DNA of 64,000 nucleotides from Streptomyces fumigatiscleroticus (GCF_014647975.1 NZ_BMQF01000017.1:124001-188000), one strand, 5' to 3'; counted from the first letter of the stretch, positions 34,501 to 44,711 are shown. Numbers and translations are program-made. Notes: generated from the sequence alone by a model not told the origin.

Positions 34501-35329
34501 CTTCCCCGGCGAGGTGGACGAGGTCACGGTGTGGCAGGACACCAAGCTGGCCGACGGGATCGCCCGGGAGGCCAACCCCACCGACACGGCCGGCAAGGCG
34601 TATGCCGAACTCGTCGCCCAGTACGCGCCGCAAGGGGCAACCGGGAGCACGCTGACCGATACCTCCGGCTATGGCAACAACCTCACGCTGTCGGCGTCGG
34701 GTGCCTCACTGGACGGTGAAGCCCTCGTTCTCGACGGCACCGCGGGTTCTGCGACCGCGTCACGGCCGCTGGTCTCCGACAACGGCTCCTTCACTGTCGC
34801 TACCGCCACGGACATCGACACCCACGCGCTGGTGGACAAGCCGGTCGGTTACCGGGCGCAGATTCTGGGGCAGCGCACGGCGACCGGATCCGCGTGGAGC
34901 CTATGGGTGGAGAAGACCGGGACGGACAGCGAACCGGTGTTGGATGACGATGGCAACCCGGTCCTGGACGAGAATGGCGTCCCGGTGACCCGCACCGTCC
35001 CGACGGCCCGCTGGCATTTCGGCAAGCTCACCTCCGACGGCACCGGCACCTCTGTCGCCAGTACCGACGCCGCCGTTCTGGACAGCGAGGTCGGTCTGGT
35101 CGGCGCCTACGACGCGCACACGCGCGAGATCACTCTCTTCGTCGGCAGCACGCGTCAGGGTGATCCACTTGCCTACACCGCGTATGTCGGTAGCGGGGAG
35201 TTCGCCGTGGGCAAGGGCTACCTCGACGGGGCTTGGGGCAACTACTTGCCCGGCAAGATCACCGACATCCGCCTGTGGGCAGGCGCGATGACCGACGCCA
35301 CCCAAGTCGAGGAACTCGTCGGCTACTGA
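31547..35329 (+). pseudogene. Secreted LamG-domain protein gene interrupted by in-frame TAG (32603-32605)
   Basis: One reading frame of 1,260 codons runs from GTG 31547 to TGA 35327, broken only by TAG at codon 353. Before it, a signal peptide (TGLAWLTALAMLGAIEAATP, then AIAAES) and a beta-rich domain end at LYIDPSVEMNE. After it, the frame continues ERTVLSSDGDVFYNF without a gap. The later part has a DNRLRE-like region (MYFEFTPGKLKGKQVLDATF) and two LamG jellyroll domains (about codons 788-1000 and 1018-1260). The likely ancestral codon was TCG or another one-base neighbour. GTG at 32615 could restart translation but lacks a signal peptide. Such proteins often precede Rhs genes in Streptomyces. 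Confidence 0.78.
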
Positions 35330-35344
35330 TCCCAACTTCGGTGC

Positions 35345-35375
35345 GTCCGTACCGCCATGACCAGGCGGTACGGAC
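35345..35375 (+). terminator. Intercistronic hairpin between the LamG and Rhs genes
   Basis: Perfect 12-nt arms GTCCGTACCGCC and GGCGGTACGGAC with loop ATGACCA, then GTTTTC about 10 nt later. It could end or attenuate transcription before the Rhs gene. The loop contains the ATG at 35357, which makes that codon an unlikely start. Confidence 0.6.
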
Positions 35376-35410
35376 ACCACGGCCGTTTTCACCTTCCTGG
35401 AGAACTCCCT

Positions 35411-38400
35411 GTGTTCCCACACCTGTATCCCCTCGGCCGACGCACCCGGCGGAGCGTGCTGACCGTTCTTCTCGCCGTGCTGCTGTCCGTGCCCGCTTCG
35501 CTGACACCGTTGGCGCAGGCGGCCGAACTGCCGGGCCGCCCTGACGTACCCGGAGTGAAACCCACCGAGGTACGGCAGATCACCACTCCCCAGGCAAAGG
35601 CCGCCCGTGCCCAGGTGGCCCAGCAGAAGACGAGCAACCAGAAACTTGCCGACTCGGCCAGGGCGGAGCGCTCATCGGCGTGGCCGAAGTCCGCCACTTC
35701 GACCACCGACCTGGCCCGCGCGTCCCAGGCGCAGTCCATCGTCGACGTGGAGCCGGTGAAGGCCGGTGGCATCTCCGCCTCGGGAAAGGCGAAGGTCACT
35801 GTCCTGGACCAGAAGGCCGCCCGCCGAGCCGGCGTGGTAGGCGTACTCTTCACCGTCGGCGCGGAGCAGCCGGGCGCCGCCCAGATCTCGGTCCATTACG
35901 GTGCATTCGCGTCGGCTGTGGGCGGCAACTGGGCCTCTCGTCTTGGCCTGGTCCGACTTCCGGCCTGCGCCCTGACGACTCCCGAGAAGGCAGCTTGCCG
36001 CACCGCCACTCCGGTGGCCTCGGACAACGACGTCACCGAGGAGTTGGTCACCTCCCGGACCTCGGTCGCCTCGACCACCGCCCCGAATGTCATGGCCCTG
36101 ACCGCCATGGCCTCCACAGCCTCCACGGCCGGCTCCGGTGACTTCAAGGCCACCCCCCTCGCGGCCTCGTCGACCTGGGAGGCTGGAGGATCCTCCGGCG
36201 CGTTCACCTGGTCATACCCGATCACCGTGCCTCCCGCTGCCGCGGGCCCGGCGCCCGCGCTGGAACTGTCCTACGGCTCAGCCAGCATCGACGGGCGGAC
36301 GGCCAACACCAACAACCAGGGCTCGATGGTGGGCGAGGGCTTCGACCTGACATCGTCGTACATCGAGCGGAAATACGGCGTCTGCGACGACGATGGTCAG
36401 GACGACAAATCTGACCTGTGCTGGAAGTACGACAACGCCTCCCTGGTGCTGAACGGTTCCGCCAGCGAACTCGTCAAGGACGACGCCACCGGCGACTGGC
36501 ACCTGCAGAACGACGACGCCTCCAAGGTCACCCGCCTCACGGGCGCGGATAACGACGACGCCGATGGTGAGTACTGGAAGGTCGTGACCGGTGACGGCAC
36601 GACGTACACGTTCGGCCTGAACAAGCTGCCGGGCGCCGGGAGCGAACGCACCGAGTCGGTATGGACCACCCCGGTGTTCGGTGACGACAGCGGCGAGCCC
36701 GGCTACGACAAGGGCAACGAATTCAAGAGCCGTTCGGTGATACAGGCCTGGCGCTGGAACCTCGACCTGGTCGAGGACCCGCGCGGCAACGCGACGACGT
36801 ACTGGTACAAGGCGGAAACCAACAACTACGCCAAGAACGGTGACAAGACGGCACTGGCGCCCTACACGCGCGGCGGCTACCTGGAGGAGATCCGCTATGG
36901 CCAGCGCAGCGACACCCTGTTCAGCGCCCCCGCCTCCAACAAGGTGACCTTCACCTACAAGGAGCGTTGCACCGCCTCCGACTGCTCCTCGCTGACCGAG
37001 GACACCGCAGACAACTGGCCCGACGTGCCCTTCGACGCCATCTGTTCAGCGGACGAGGACGACTGCAACTTCAACGGTCCATCCTTCTTCACAAGAAAGC
37101 GCCTGTCGGCGATCAACACGCACTTCTGGTCGCGGACGGCCGAGCCGGATGCCTTCATGCCGGTCGACTCCTACACGCTGGAACAGGAATTCTTCGACGG
37201 CCAGGACATCGGCAACAGCTCCGACCAGGTCCTGGTCCTGAAGTCCCTGACCCGCACGGGCAAGAACGGCACGGACATCTCCGTACCGCCGGTCGACTTC
37301 ACCTACCAGCAGCGCCCGAACCGGGTCGACTCCACCAGCGACGACATCGTCGCGCTGACCCGCCCACGCATCGCCTCCATCATCGCCGAGACCGGGGCCA
37401 TCACGTCGGTGACCTTCTCCGACCCGGAGTGCGTGCGCGGCAGCAGAATGCCGACGGCCGAAGACGACAACAACCTCTCCTGCTACCCGGTCTACTGGAA
37501 CATCAACGGTGGCGACCCGGCGCTGGACTGGTTCCACAAGTACCGCGTCACCGCGATCAGCACCAATGACCCAGGCGCGGGAAACCCCGGCACGCAGACG
37601 TCGTACACCTACGAGACGCCGGGATGGCACTACAACGATGATCCCTTCACGAAGGAGAAGGAGCGCACCTGGTCCATCTGGCGCGGCTATCAGAAGGTGA
37701 CCGCCTACAGCGGTGAGGCGGGCGAGACCCGGTCGAAGACCGTGAAGCTGTTCGCGCAGGGCATGGACGGCGACAAGAAGAAGGACGGCACGACCCGCAC
37801 CGCCGTCGTCACGGGCATAGACCTGGACAACACCGCGTCGGTCACGACCGATAACCTCGACGTCGCTGACATCGACGACCGCGACCCCTACGCAGGCCAA
37901 CTGCGCCAGGAGATCGCCTATGACGGCGCCACCGCGATCTCCGCCACGGTCAACAACCTCTGGGCCCGGCAGACCGCCAGCCAGCAGAAGTCGTACGCGA
38001 ACATCGAGGCGTACTTCGTCAGGACCGCCCGCACCTACACGCACACCTATCTGACGGCCGCGAAGAAGTGGCGGACCGGCGCGGTCACCACCACGTACGA
38101 CTCCGTGTACGGCATGACCATCTCCGTCGAGAACCACGGCGACTGGTCGGTGACCGGTGACGAGACCTGCACACGTACTTGGTACGCGCGTAATGACGCC
38201 AAGGGGCTGACCTCTCTCGTCTCCCGGACCCGTACGGTGGCCAAATCCTGTGCCACATCCGACGCCTCGCTGACGCTGCCGGCCAACTCCGATACCCGCG
38301 GGGACGTACTGTCCGACACAGCGACGGTGTACGACAGCCTGTCCGCCACGGGCTGGGCGCCTGACCAGGTTCCGACCCTGGGCCTGCCCACATGGACCGG

Positions 38401-41400
38401 TCGCGCGAAGGCGTATCCGGCACCCTCGGGAACCACCGAACGCAACCCCCTCCCGGCCACTGGCTGGCAAACCATCACCACCACGACATACGACACCGCT
38501 ACGTCGAAGCTGGGCCGCCCCCTGAGCGTCACCGATGCCAAGGGCCGCACCACGACCACCGCCTACTACCCAGCAGCCGCGGGACCGATGACCACGAAGG
38601 TCATCACACAGCCGAAGCTGACCTCCAACGGTCAGGCCCACCAGACGACCACCGTCTACGATGCGGCCCGCGGCCTGGTGAACTACACCCTCGACCAGAA
38701 CACCAAGCGGACCGAGAACACCTACGACTCTCTAGGTCGCATCACAGCGACCTGGCTGCCCAATCGTTCCAAGTCCGCTGACGACAGTCCGAACGTCAAG
38801 TACGGGTACGGCATGGTCCGAGACAAGGCACCCTGGACCTCCGTGGCCACGCTCAAGGCCGACGGCGCCACGTACACCACGTCGTACGCGCTGTACGACG
38901 CGCAACTGCGCCCGATCCAGACACAGGTCACCTCACCACAGGGCGGCCGGGTTCTCACCGACACCCGCTACGACAGCCGCGGCCTGGCCTATGAGACCTT
39001 CGCCGACGTTTACGACAACACCACCGAGCCGACCAGCACGTACAGCAAGGTGCCGTACGGCGGCGGCAGCCAGATCGAGACAGAGTTCGATGGTGCCGAG
39101 CGGCCCACCACGTCGACCCTGCTCGTGGACGGAGTGAAGAAGTGGTCGACGACCACCACCTACACCGGTGACTCGACGGCGACGACGGCGGTCCAGGGCG
39201 GCAACGCAACTCGCTCGATCAGCGACGTCTTCGGTCGAACGGTCGAGACCCGCACCTACGCCGGCACCGCACCCAACGACACGGAATACGGGGCGGCCAG
39301 CGGCACGTCCTACACACGCGTTCGCACCAGCTACACGGGCGACGACAAGCAGGAGACCGTTACCGGTCCGGACGACGCCAATTGGTCCTACACCTATGAC
39401 CTGTTCGGCCGCGAGGTGAAGTCGGTGGACCCAGACAAGGGCACCACGGACACCAGCTACACCGAGCTCGATCAGATTGACACGGTCAAGGACGCCGAGA
39501 ACCGCCTCCTGCTTTACGGCTACGACGAGCTGGGCCGCAAGACGGGCCTGTGGCAGACGAGCCGCACGGATGCCAACAGGCTCGCTGCCTGGACGTTCGA
39601 CACCGTCCTCAAGGGCCTGCCCACCGCGTCAACCCGCTATCAGGGCGGAAAGGCATACACCAAGCGGGTCACGGCCTACGACACCCTCTACCGACCCACC
39701 ATCACCAGCTTCACACTGCCATCTGACGACGCGCTGGTGACCTCCGGTGCGATTGCGTCCACGGTCACGTTCGAAACGACATACCGGCTCGACGGCACGG
39801 TCGGCACCACGAAGTCCCCGGCGGCCGGCGGTTTGGCGTCTGAGACCGTCGAAACCCGCTACAACAGTGCGGGTCTGCCCAACGAGCTGTCCGGCGCCTC
39901 CGGTTACCTGCTTGCGGCCGACTACACGGCGCTGGGTCAGGTCGGTCAGCTCCAGCTCGGCACCGCAGCCGGCACCAAACGGGTGTTCCTTACCAACACC
40001 TGGGAGAAGGGCACGGGCCGACTGCTGAACGCGGCCGTCGACGACCAAACCCGCGGCCCTGTCCAGGAGCTGGCCTACGGCTACGACCAGGCCGGCAACG
40101 TCACCTCCATCACCGACAGCGCCGACATGGGCACCGGCACTGACAACCAGTGTTTCGCCTACGACCCACAGCGCCGCCTGACGGAGGCGTGGACGCCGAA
40201 GACCGCCGACTGCGCGACCTCCGGCCGTAACGCCGCCAATCTCGGCGGCCCGGCGCCGTACTGGACGTCGTATACGTACACCACATCGGGTCAGCGCAAG
40301 ACAGAGAAGCAGAACACAGCTACGCCGGTCACCACGACCTACTGCTACAACGACACCAATCGCCCGCACGCTCTCACCGCCACTACCACCGGCAGTACGT
40401 GCACCGGTGCGACCGCGCAGTACACCTACGACGACACCGGCAATACCGAGAAGCGCGTCGAGAAGGCCGGCTCCGCCACCACCCAGAGTCTCGCCTGGGA
40501 CGCTGAGAGCAGACTCATGCGCCTCACCGAGGGCGCGGCGGCCACTGCCACCAACTACCTCTACGACGCCGACGGCGAGCTCCTGATCCGCCGGGACAAC
40601 GCCACGGACGGAGAGACAGTTCTCTACCTCGGCACGACCGAGGTCCACCTCAAGACCGGGCAGAAGTGGGCCAACCGCTACTACGACGTGGCCGGCGCCA
40701 CCATCGCCCTGCGCACCAACCAGTCCGGCTCCGAGAAGCTCAACTTCTTCGCCGCCGATCGGCACGGGACAAGTACGGTATCCGTCACCGCCGACTCCGC
40801 CCAGGCGCTGACCAAGCGTTACAGCACACCCTTCGGCACAAGCCGGGGGCGGATGATCGGCGTATGGCCCGACGACAAGGGCTTCCTCGGCAAGTCCGCC
40901 GACGTCGGGACCGCACTGACACACGTCGGAGCGCGCGAATACGACCCGTCCATAGGGCAGTTCATCAGTGTCGACCCGATCTTGGACCCGGCCGCACCAC
41001 AGACCCTCAACGGCTACAGCTATGCCGCCAACAACCCCGTGTCCTTCAGCGACCCTACCGGCACCATCCTGATGAATTCCGACGGCACGCAGTGCAGCGG
41101 AGGCTGGACCAAGTGCGGTCCCGGTATGGGTTCCGACCCCAAGCCGTCCGGCTCCGGAGGCGGCACCGGGACAAGCGCGGGTGGCGGTGGAGGCGGTGGT
41201 GGCGGTGGCGGTTGGGTTTCCAACCACTCACCGACCTCGAACGATCTCGACGAGCTGTTGAAGTGGTTCTCGGAGTGCAGCCCGAACGGCCACTGCGTGG
41301 ACGGCGACTACTGGAACACGCCGGTCATGGAGAACAGTGGGCCGGCTCAGGCATGCTTCGGCAAACTCGCATGCGCCAAGGCCTACCGCTTCCTCCTGCG

Positions 41401-42361
41401 CAGCGACGACGTGGAAGAAGCCAAAAACATCGCGGCCACCTACTGCCTGGCCAACTTCAACGCGTGCATGAAGGACGCCAAGGCGTACGAGCGCGGCAAG
41501 GTGATCGAAGGCTTCGTCGGGGCTCTGATCACCGGTGGCCGCGGCATCAAGGGCGCCAAGGGAAGTATCAGAGGCTGTAACTGCTTCCTCGCAGGGACCG
41601 ACGTCCTCATGGCCGAGGGCAAAACCAAGGACATCGAGGACATCAAGGTCGGCGACAAAGTCCTGGCCACCGACCCTGAAACCGGCGAGACCGGACTCCG
41701 CGAAGTCACACGGCTCATAGTCACCGACAGCGACAAGCGCTTCGACGAACTGACCCTCGCCACGGACGAGGGCCGGGAGAAGCTGACCGCGACCTACGAG
41801 CACCCCTTCTGGTCACCATCTCAGCAGCGCTGGGTGGAAGCCGGCGCCCTCACAGTCGGCATGACGCTGCGCACCGACGACGGCAGCAGCGTCACCGTCC
41901 TGGCGAACCGACCGTTCACCCGGCACGTTCGCACCTACAACCTCACAGTCGAAGGTCTGCACTCGTACTATGTGCTGGCGGGCGAGACTCCGGTACTCGT
42001 TCACAATGCAAGCTGCACACCAAACCCCGGGACGCGGTTCGATGTCCCCAACACGCCGGGGATTTATACAATCCACCTGAAGGACGGATCTAAGTACGTC
42101 GGCAGTTCCATTTCCAGCAAGTACGGGATGAGGGACCGCGTGAACAAATCGATGCGCTCCAAGCATTCCGTTGCCAAATCCGGATATGGCCCAGATGATG
42201 TTGTGAATGTCACATACTTCGAGCTGCCTGCTGGTGTGAGTAAGACTGTCGCACGCCGAATTGAGCAAACAATGATGGAGGGGTATAAGGCAAGGGGTGT
42301 GACGCTGGTGAATACGAAGGATCCGGAGGTACCGGTCCCGACCGGTGGCTACTTGCCGTGA
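35411..42361 (+). CDS. Secreted Rhs/YD-repeat polymorphic toxin with PT-HINT domain and GIY-YIG nuclease tip
   Basis: A 2,316-residue protein. The start is GTG 35411 with GGAG upstream. It has a signal peptide (SVLTVLLAVLLSVPASLTPL, then AQAAE). A SpvB/TcdB-like N-terminal part lies around residues 260-730 and YD repeats around 1100-1735 (YDLFGREV, YDELGRKTG, YDQAGNVTS, YDDTGNTEK). The Rhs core end is near 1845 (YDPSIGQFISVDPI), followed by a poly-Gly linker near 1915-1935. A PT-HINT domain runs from Cys2058 (CFLAGTDVLMAEG) to His2198-Asn2199, expected to cleave off the tip. The last 117 residues are a GIY-YIG nuclease: GIY 2217-2219, KYVG 2228-2231, Glu2285 in RRIEQ. The tip DNA has clearly lower G+C. 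Confidence 0.9.
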   Translation: MFPHLYPLGRRTRRSVLTVLLAVLLSVPASLTPLAQAAELPGRPDVPGVKPTEVRQITTPQAKAARAQVAQQKTSNQKLADSARAERSSAWPKSATSTTDLARASQAQSIVDVEPVKAGGISASGKAKVTVLDQKAARRAGVVGVLFTVGAEQPGAAQISVHYGAFASAVGGNWASRLGLVRLPACALTTPEKAACRTATPVASDNDVTEELVTSRTSVASTTAPNVMALTAMASTASTAGSGDFKATPLAASSTWEAGGSSGAFTWSYPITVPPAAAGPAPALELSYGSASIDGRTANTNNQGSMVGEGFDLTSSYIERKYGVCDDDGQDDKSDLCWKYDNASLVLNGSASELVKDDATGDWHLQNDDASKVTRLTGADNDDADGEYWKVVTGDGTTYTFGLNKLPGAGSERTESVWTTPVFGDDSGEPGYDKGNEFKSRSVIQAWRWNLDLVEDPRGNATTYWYKAETNNYAKNGDKTALAPYTRGGYLEEIRYGQRSDTLFSAPASNKVTFTYKERCTASDCSSLTEDTADNWPDVPFDAICSADEDDCNFNGPSFFTRKRLSAINTHFWSRTAEPDAFMPVDSYTLEQEFFDGQDIGNSSDQVLVLKSLTRTGKNGTDISVPPVDFTYQQRPNRVDSTSDDIVALTRPRIASIIAETGAITSVTFSDPECVRGSRMPTAEDDNNLSCYPVYWNINGGDPALDWFHKYRVTAISTNDPGAGNPGTQTSYTYETPGWHYNDDPFTKEKERTWSIWRGYQKVTAYSGEAGETRSKTVKLFAQGMDGDKKKDGTTRTAVVTGIDLDNTASVTTDNLDVADIDDRDPYAGQLRQEIAYDGATAISATVNNLWARQTASQQKSYANIEAYFVRTARTYTHTYLTAAKKWRTGAVTTTYDSVYGMTISVENHGDWSVTGDETCTRTWYARNDAKGLTSLVSRTRTVAKSCATSDASLTLPANSDTRGDVLSDTATVYDSLSATGWAPDQVPTLGLPTWTGRAKAYPAPSGTTERNPLPATGWQTITTTTYDTATSKLGRPLSVTDAKGRTTTTAYYPAAAGPMTTKVITQPKLTSNGQAHQTTTVYDAARGLVNYTLDQNTKRTENTYDSLGRITATWLPNRSKSADDSPNVKYGYGMVRDKAPWTSVATLKADGATYTTSYALYDAQLRPIQTQVTSPQGGRVLTDTRYDSRGLAYETFADVYDNTTEPTSTYSKVPYGGGSQIETEFDGAERPTTSTLLVDGVKKWSTTTTYTGDSTATTAVQGGNATRSISDVFGRTVETRTYAGTAPNDTEYGAASGTSYTRVRTSYTGDDKQETVTGPDDANWSYTYDLFGREVKSVDPDKGTTDTSYTELDQIDTVKDAENRLLLYGYDELGRKTGLWQTSRTDANRLAAWTFDTVLKGLPTASTRYQGGKAYTKRVTAYDTLYRPTITSFTLPSDDALVTSGAIASTVTFETTYRLDGTVGTTKSPAAGGLASETVETRYNSAGLPNELSGASGYLLAADYTALGQVGQLQLGTAAGTKRVFLTNTWEKGTGRLLNAAVDDQTRGPVQELAYGYDQAGNVTSITDSADMGTGTDNQCFAYDPQRRLTEAWTPKTADCATSGRNAANLGGPAPYWTSYTYTTSGQRKTEKQNTATPVTTTYCYNDTNRPHALTATTTGSTCTGATAQYTYDDTGNTEKRVEKAGSATTQSLAWDAESRLMRLTEGAAATATNYLYDADGELLIRRDNATDGETVLYLGTTEVHLKTGQKWANRYYDVAGATIALRTNQSGSEKLNFFAADRHGTSTVSVTADSAQALTKRYSTPFGTSRGRMIGVWPDDKGFLGKSADVGTALTHVGAREYDPSIGQFISVDPILDPAAPQTLNGYSYAANNPVSFSDPTGTILMNSDGTQCSGGWTKCGPGMGSDPKPSGSGGGTGTSAGGGGGGGGGGGWVSNHSPTSNDLDELLKWFSECSPNGHCVDGDYWNTPVMENSGPAQACFGKLACAKAYRFLLRSDDVEEAKNIAATYCLANFNACMKDAKAYERGKVIEGFVGALITGGRGIKGAKGSIRGCNCFLAGTDVLMAEGKTKDIEDIKVGDKVLATDPETGETGLREVTRLIVTDSDKRFDELTLATDEGREKLTATYEHPFWSPSQQRWVEAGALTVGMTLRTDDGSSVTVLANRPFTRHVRTYNLTVEGLHSYYVLAGETPVLVHNASCTPNPGTRFDVPNTPGIYTIHLKDGSKYVGSSISSKYGMRDRVNKSMRSKHSVAKSGYGPDDVVNVTYFELPAGVSKTVARRIEQTMMEGYKARGVTLVNTKDPEVPVPTGGYLP

Positions 42362-42387
42362 TCCCGACCGGTGGCTACTTGCCGTGA
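42336..42387 (+). repeat. 26-bp tandem duplication across the Rhs stop codon
   Basis: The unit TCCCGACCGGTGGCTACTTG plus CCGTGA occurs twice head to tail (42336-42361 and 42362-42387). The first copy encodes the final Rhs residues and stop. The second is untranslated and lies just before the ribosome binding site of the immunity candidate. Confidence 0.9.
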
Positions 42388-42405
42388 TTCCGCGAGGAGA
42401 GCTTT

Positions 42406-42834
42406 ATGGGAACTTGGGGTTCTGGCCCCTTCGATAGCGACACCGCAGAAGACACTCTTGAAGAGTTGGATGGCATGTCGCCTGAAGAGCGTAAGGTTGC
42501 GATGTTGTCGACGTTTCGTTCTGCCCGAGAGGGGCGGGGAAGCCCTTCTTCCGCAGTACTTCCAGAAGAAGTAATTGTTGCGGCAGCAGTCGTAGCTGCA
42601 AACACTCCTGCCGGAGTTACAATCTCGTGGCATGATGACTACTCTATTGAGGAGTGGCTAACCAAGCCTGTTGAGGGCGACGTGGCGCTTGAGGCCGTAG
42701 AGGCTGTGGAATCGGCGCTGCCTCCGGATGGCTGGTATTGGGACGGGTGGGTGAATCCGGCCGATCGAGCGAAAGCGCGAGAGTGGATCGATCGCATTCT
42801 TGACATACTCCGCTCCGCTGGGCGTCCCAATTAG
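42406..42834 (+). CDS. DUF4259 family protein, candidate immunity protein to the GIY-YIG tip
   Basis: A 142-residue acidic cytoplasmic protein starting MGTWGSGPFDSDTAEDTLEE, the hallmark start of DUF4259. No signal peptide is present, as expected for an immunity protein that must meet a nuclease in the cytoplasm. It starts 44 bp after the Rhs stop, behind GAGGAGAG, and has the same lower G+C and relaxed codon use as the toxin tip, which suggests that tip and immunity gene travelled together. The immunity role is inferred from position and acidity. A hairpin terminator follows. Confidence 0.75.
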   Translation: MGTWGSGPFDSDTAEDTLEELDGMSPEERKVAMLSTFRSAREGRGSPSSAVLPEEVIVAAAVVAANTPAGVTISWHDDYSIEEWLTKPVEGDVALEAVEAVESALPPDGWYWDGWVNPADRAKAREWIDRILDILRSAGRPN

Positions 42835-42845
42835 CGAATCGAAAC

Positions 42846-42880
42846 AGAGGTCCCGTCAGGTGCGTCCTGGCGGGACCTCT
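42846..42880. terminator. Hairpin terminator after the DUF4259 gene (copy A)
   Basis: 15-nt arms AGAGGTCCCGTCAGG and CCTGGCGGGACCTCT with one G-T wobble and loop TGCGT. The same structure, with compensating base changes, is at 47181-47213. Confidence 0.82.
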
Positions 42881-42911
42881 GCGTGGGTGACGGCAGTAGT
42901 TGACGACAACG

Positions 42912-42965
42912 TCAATAGACGGTGGCTCCGCACAGCGGCGGGTCGTCGCCGTCGTCACGGCTCGA
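42912..42965 (-). pseudogene. 3' end remnant of tyrosine integrase gene
   Basis: On the minus strand this reads DDGDDPPLCGATVY and stop at 42912. It matches the SDGDEPPPCTALVR end of the longer integrase fragment at 47247. Nothing upstream in this copy resembles the integrase catalytic domain, so only the tail survives. It marks an earlier right end of the element directly behind the first toxin-immunity pair. Confidence 0.55.
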
Positions 42966-43143
42966 CTCGTCGTTGGCAGCACCGTAAAGGAAGAGGCCGC
43001 CGCCATGGCTCAGCGACTGCGTGACCGACTGGCAGCACGCAAGCTTCGACACCGATCCAAGCCGATCGCAGGGACGGGACGCGAGGCAACCCGGCCAGCC
43101 AGTGGGTGAGCTGTGGTGCGGGACGCGGACAACGCCGCGGTCA

Positions 43144-43330
43144 TGGAGAAGTACGGTGCGGACCGGGGCCTGCTGAAGGCCCCTCGCGGACGCGGTGAAC
43201 GTGGCTCTTGCCGCTGAGTTTGACACCGACGCTGTGCTCACGCTCGACCGGCGCGATTTCCGGGCTGTCCGCCCATTGGGCCGGCACAAGGTGTTCCGGG
43301 TGCTGCCCGACGAACTTCCGATCGAGCAAT
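43144..43330 (+). pseudogene. PIN-domain (VapC-like) toxin C-terminal remnant
   Basis: The frame from about 43186 reads ADAVNVALAAEFDTDAVLTL and DRRDFRAVRPLGRHKVFRVL, the typical C-terminal third of a VapC-type PIN ribonuclease (Asp-rich active site, TLDRRDF). Just upstream another frame has VMEKYGAD, which belongs to the same family but is out of phase, so at least one indel is present. There is no start codon with a ribosome binding site and no clean stop: the frame runs into the transposase region. It is a dead fragment. Confidence 0.55.
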
Positions 43331-43458
43331 GCTCAAGACCTGTGGATCGGCCTCGGGAAGGGTGCCTCGCGGAACGCGGAGGGCGTACCTTCCCGAGTGA
43401 TCGACCTTCTGGTCATCGAGTAGGCCCGCGTTGGCGCGCGGGTCGGGAAGACACGCCC

Positions 43459-44711
43459 GTGCTCAGCGTAGTCAACAACGACGGAACCACCGAGACCGGC
43501 TTCCTGATGGACGACATCGTCCGCGAGGGCGCCCGGCGGATGCTCGCGGCGGCCCTGGAGGCCGAAGTCAGCCAGTACATAGCCGAGTGGCCGACCAGCG
43601 TGACGAAGCCGGTCGCCGGCTGGTGGTCCGCAACGGCCACCACCGCGAGCGCACCGTGACCACGGCCGCAGGCCCGGTCCCGGTCAGGGCACCTCGCGTG
43701 AACGACAAGCGCGTCGACACCGCCACGGGCGAGCGCGAGCGGTTCTCGTCGAAGACCCTGGCCCCCTGGTGCCGGAAGTCCCCGAAGATCAGCGAGGTCC
43801 TTCCCCTGCTCTACCTGCACGGACTGTCCTCCGGCGACTTCGTGCCCGCCATGGAGCAGTTCCTCGGCAGCTCGGCCGGGCTCTCGCTGGCCACCGTGAC
43901 CCGGCTGACCAGGCAATGGAGCGATGACCACGCCGCCTTCCAAGCCCGCGACCTGTCGGAATCCGACTACGTCTACGTGTGGGCCGACGGCGTCCACCCC
44001 AAGATCCGCCTCGGCCAGGCCCGCTCCTGCGTCCTGGTCCTCATGGGAGTGCGCACCGACGGCCGCAAGGAGCTCATCGCGCTCGCCGAAGGACTGCGCG
44101 AGTCCACCGAGTCCTGGGCCGACCTGCTACGTGACTGCCGGCGGCGCGGCATGCGGGCTCCCGAGCTCGTGGTCGGTGACGGCGCGATGGGCCTGTGGCG
44201 GGCTTTTACGGAGGTGTTTCCGCAGGCCAGGCACCAAAGGTGCTGGGTTCACAAAACCCGGAACGTGGTCAACGCCCTGCCGAAGTCGGCCCAGCCCGGA
44301 GCGAAGAAGGCATTGCAGGAGATCTACAATGCCGAAGACCGTGACCACGCCGAGAAAGCCGTCAAGGACTTCGATCGCGCCTACGGCGCGAAGTGGCCCA
44401 AGGCGGTGAAGACGGTCACCGACGAGACCGATGAACTCCTGGCGTTCTACGACTTCCCCGCCGAACACTGGGTCCACCTCAGAACGACGAACCCGATCGA
44501 ATCCACCTTCAGCGCCGTCAAGTTGAGGACCCGGGTCACCCGCGGAGCCGGCAGCCCCGCAGCGGCCCTGGCCATGGTGTTCAAGCTCGCCGAGTCCGCC
44601 CAGGCCCGCTGGCGCGCGATCACCGCACCCCACCTCGTCGCCCTCGTCCGCAACGGCGCCACATTCCGCAACGGCTACCTCATCGAGCGCCCCGAGGTGA
44701 GCGCAGCATGA
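43459..44711 (+). pseudogene. IS256-family (mutator type) transposase, frameshifted
   Basis: The first part (GTG 43459, then NNDGTTETGFLMDDIVREGA up to SQYIAEW) is in one frame; the rest (ADQRDEAGRRLVVRNGHHRE onward to the stop at 44711) is in another. The break is near 43587-43590 (GCCGAGTGGCCGACC), where one missing base would explain it (GAGTGG for GAGCTGG). The DDE residues are visible: YVWADGVHPKIR, LVVGDGAMGLW and NPIESTFSAVKLRT. The remaining 370 residues are intact, so loss may be recent. No clear terminal inverted repeats were found by eye. Confidence 0.85.

Larger units (their letters stand above)
42846..42965. repeat. Diverged direct repeat, copy A (partner 47181-47300)
   Basis: About 120 bp containing the terminator, the motif GACGGCAGTAGTTGACG and the last codons of an integrase gene on the minus strand. 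The partner copy is exactly 4,335 bp to the right in register. Confidence 0.75.
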
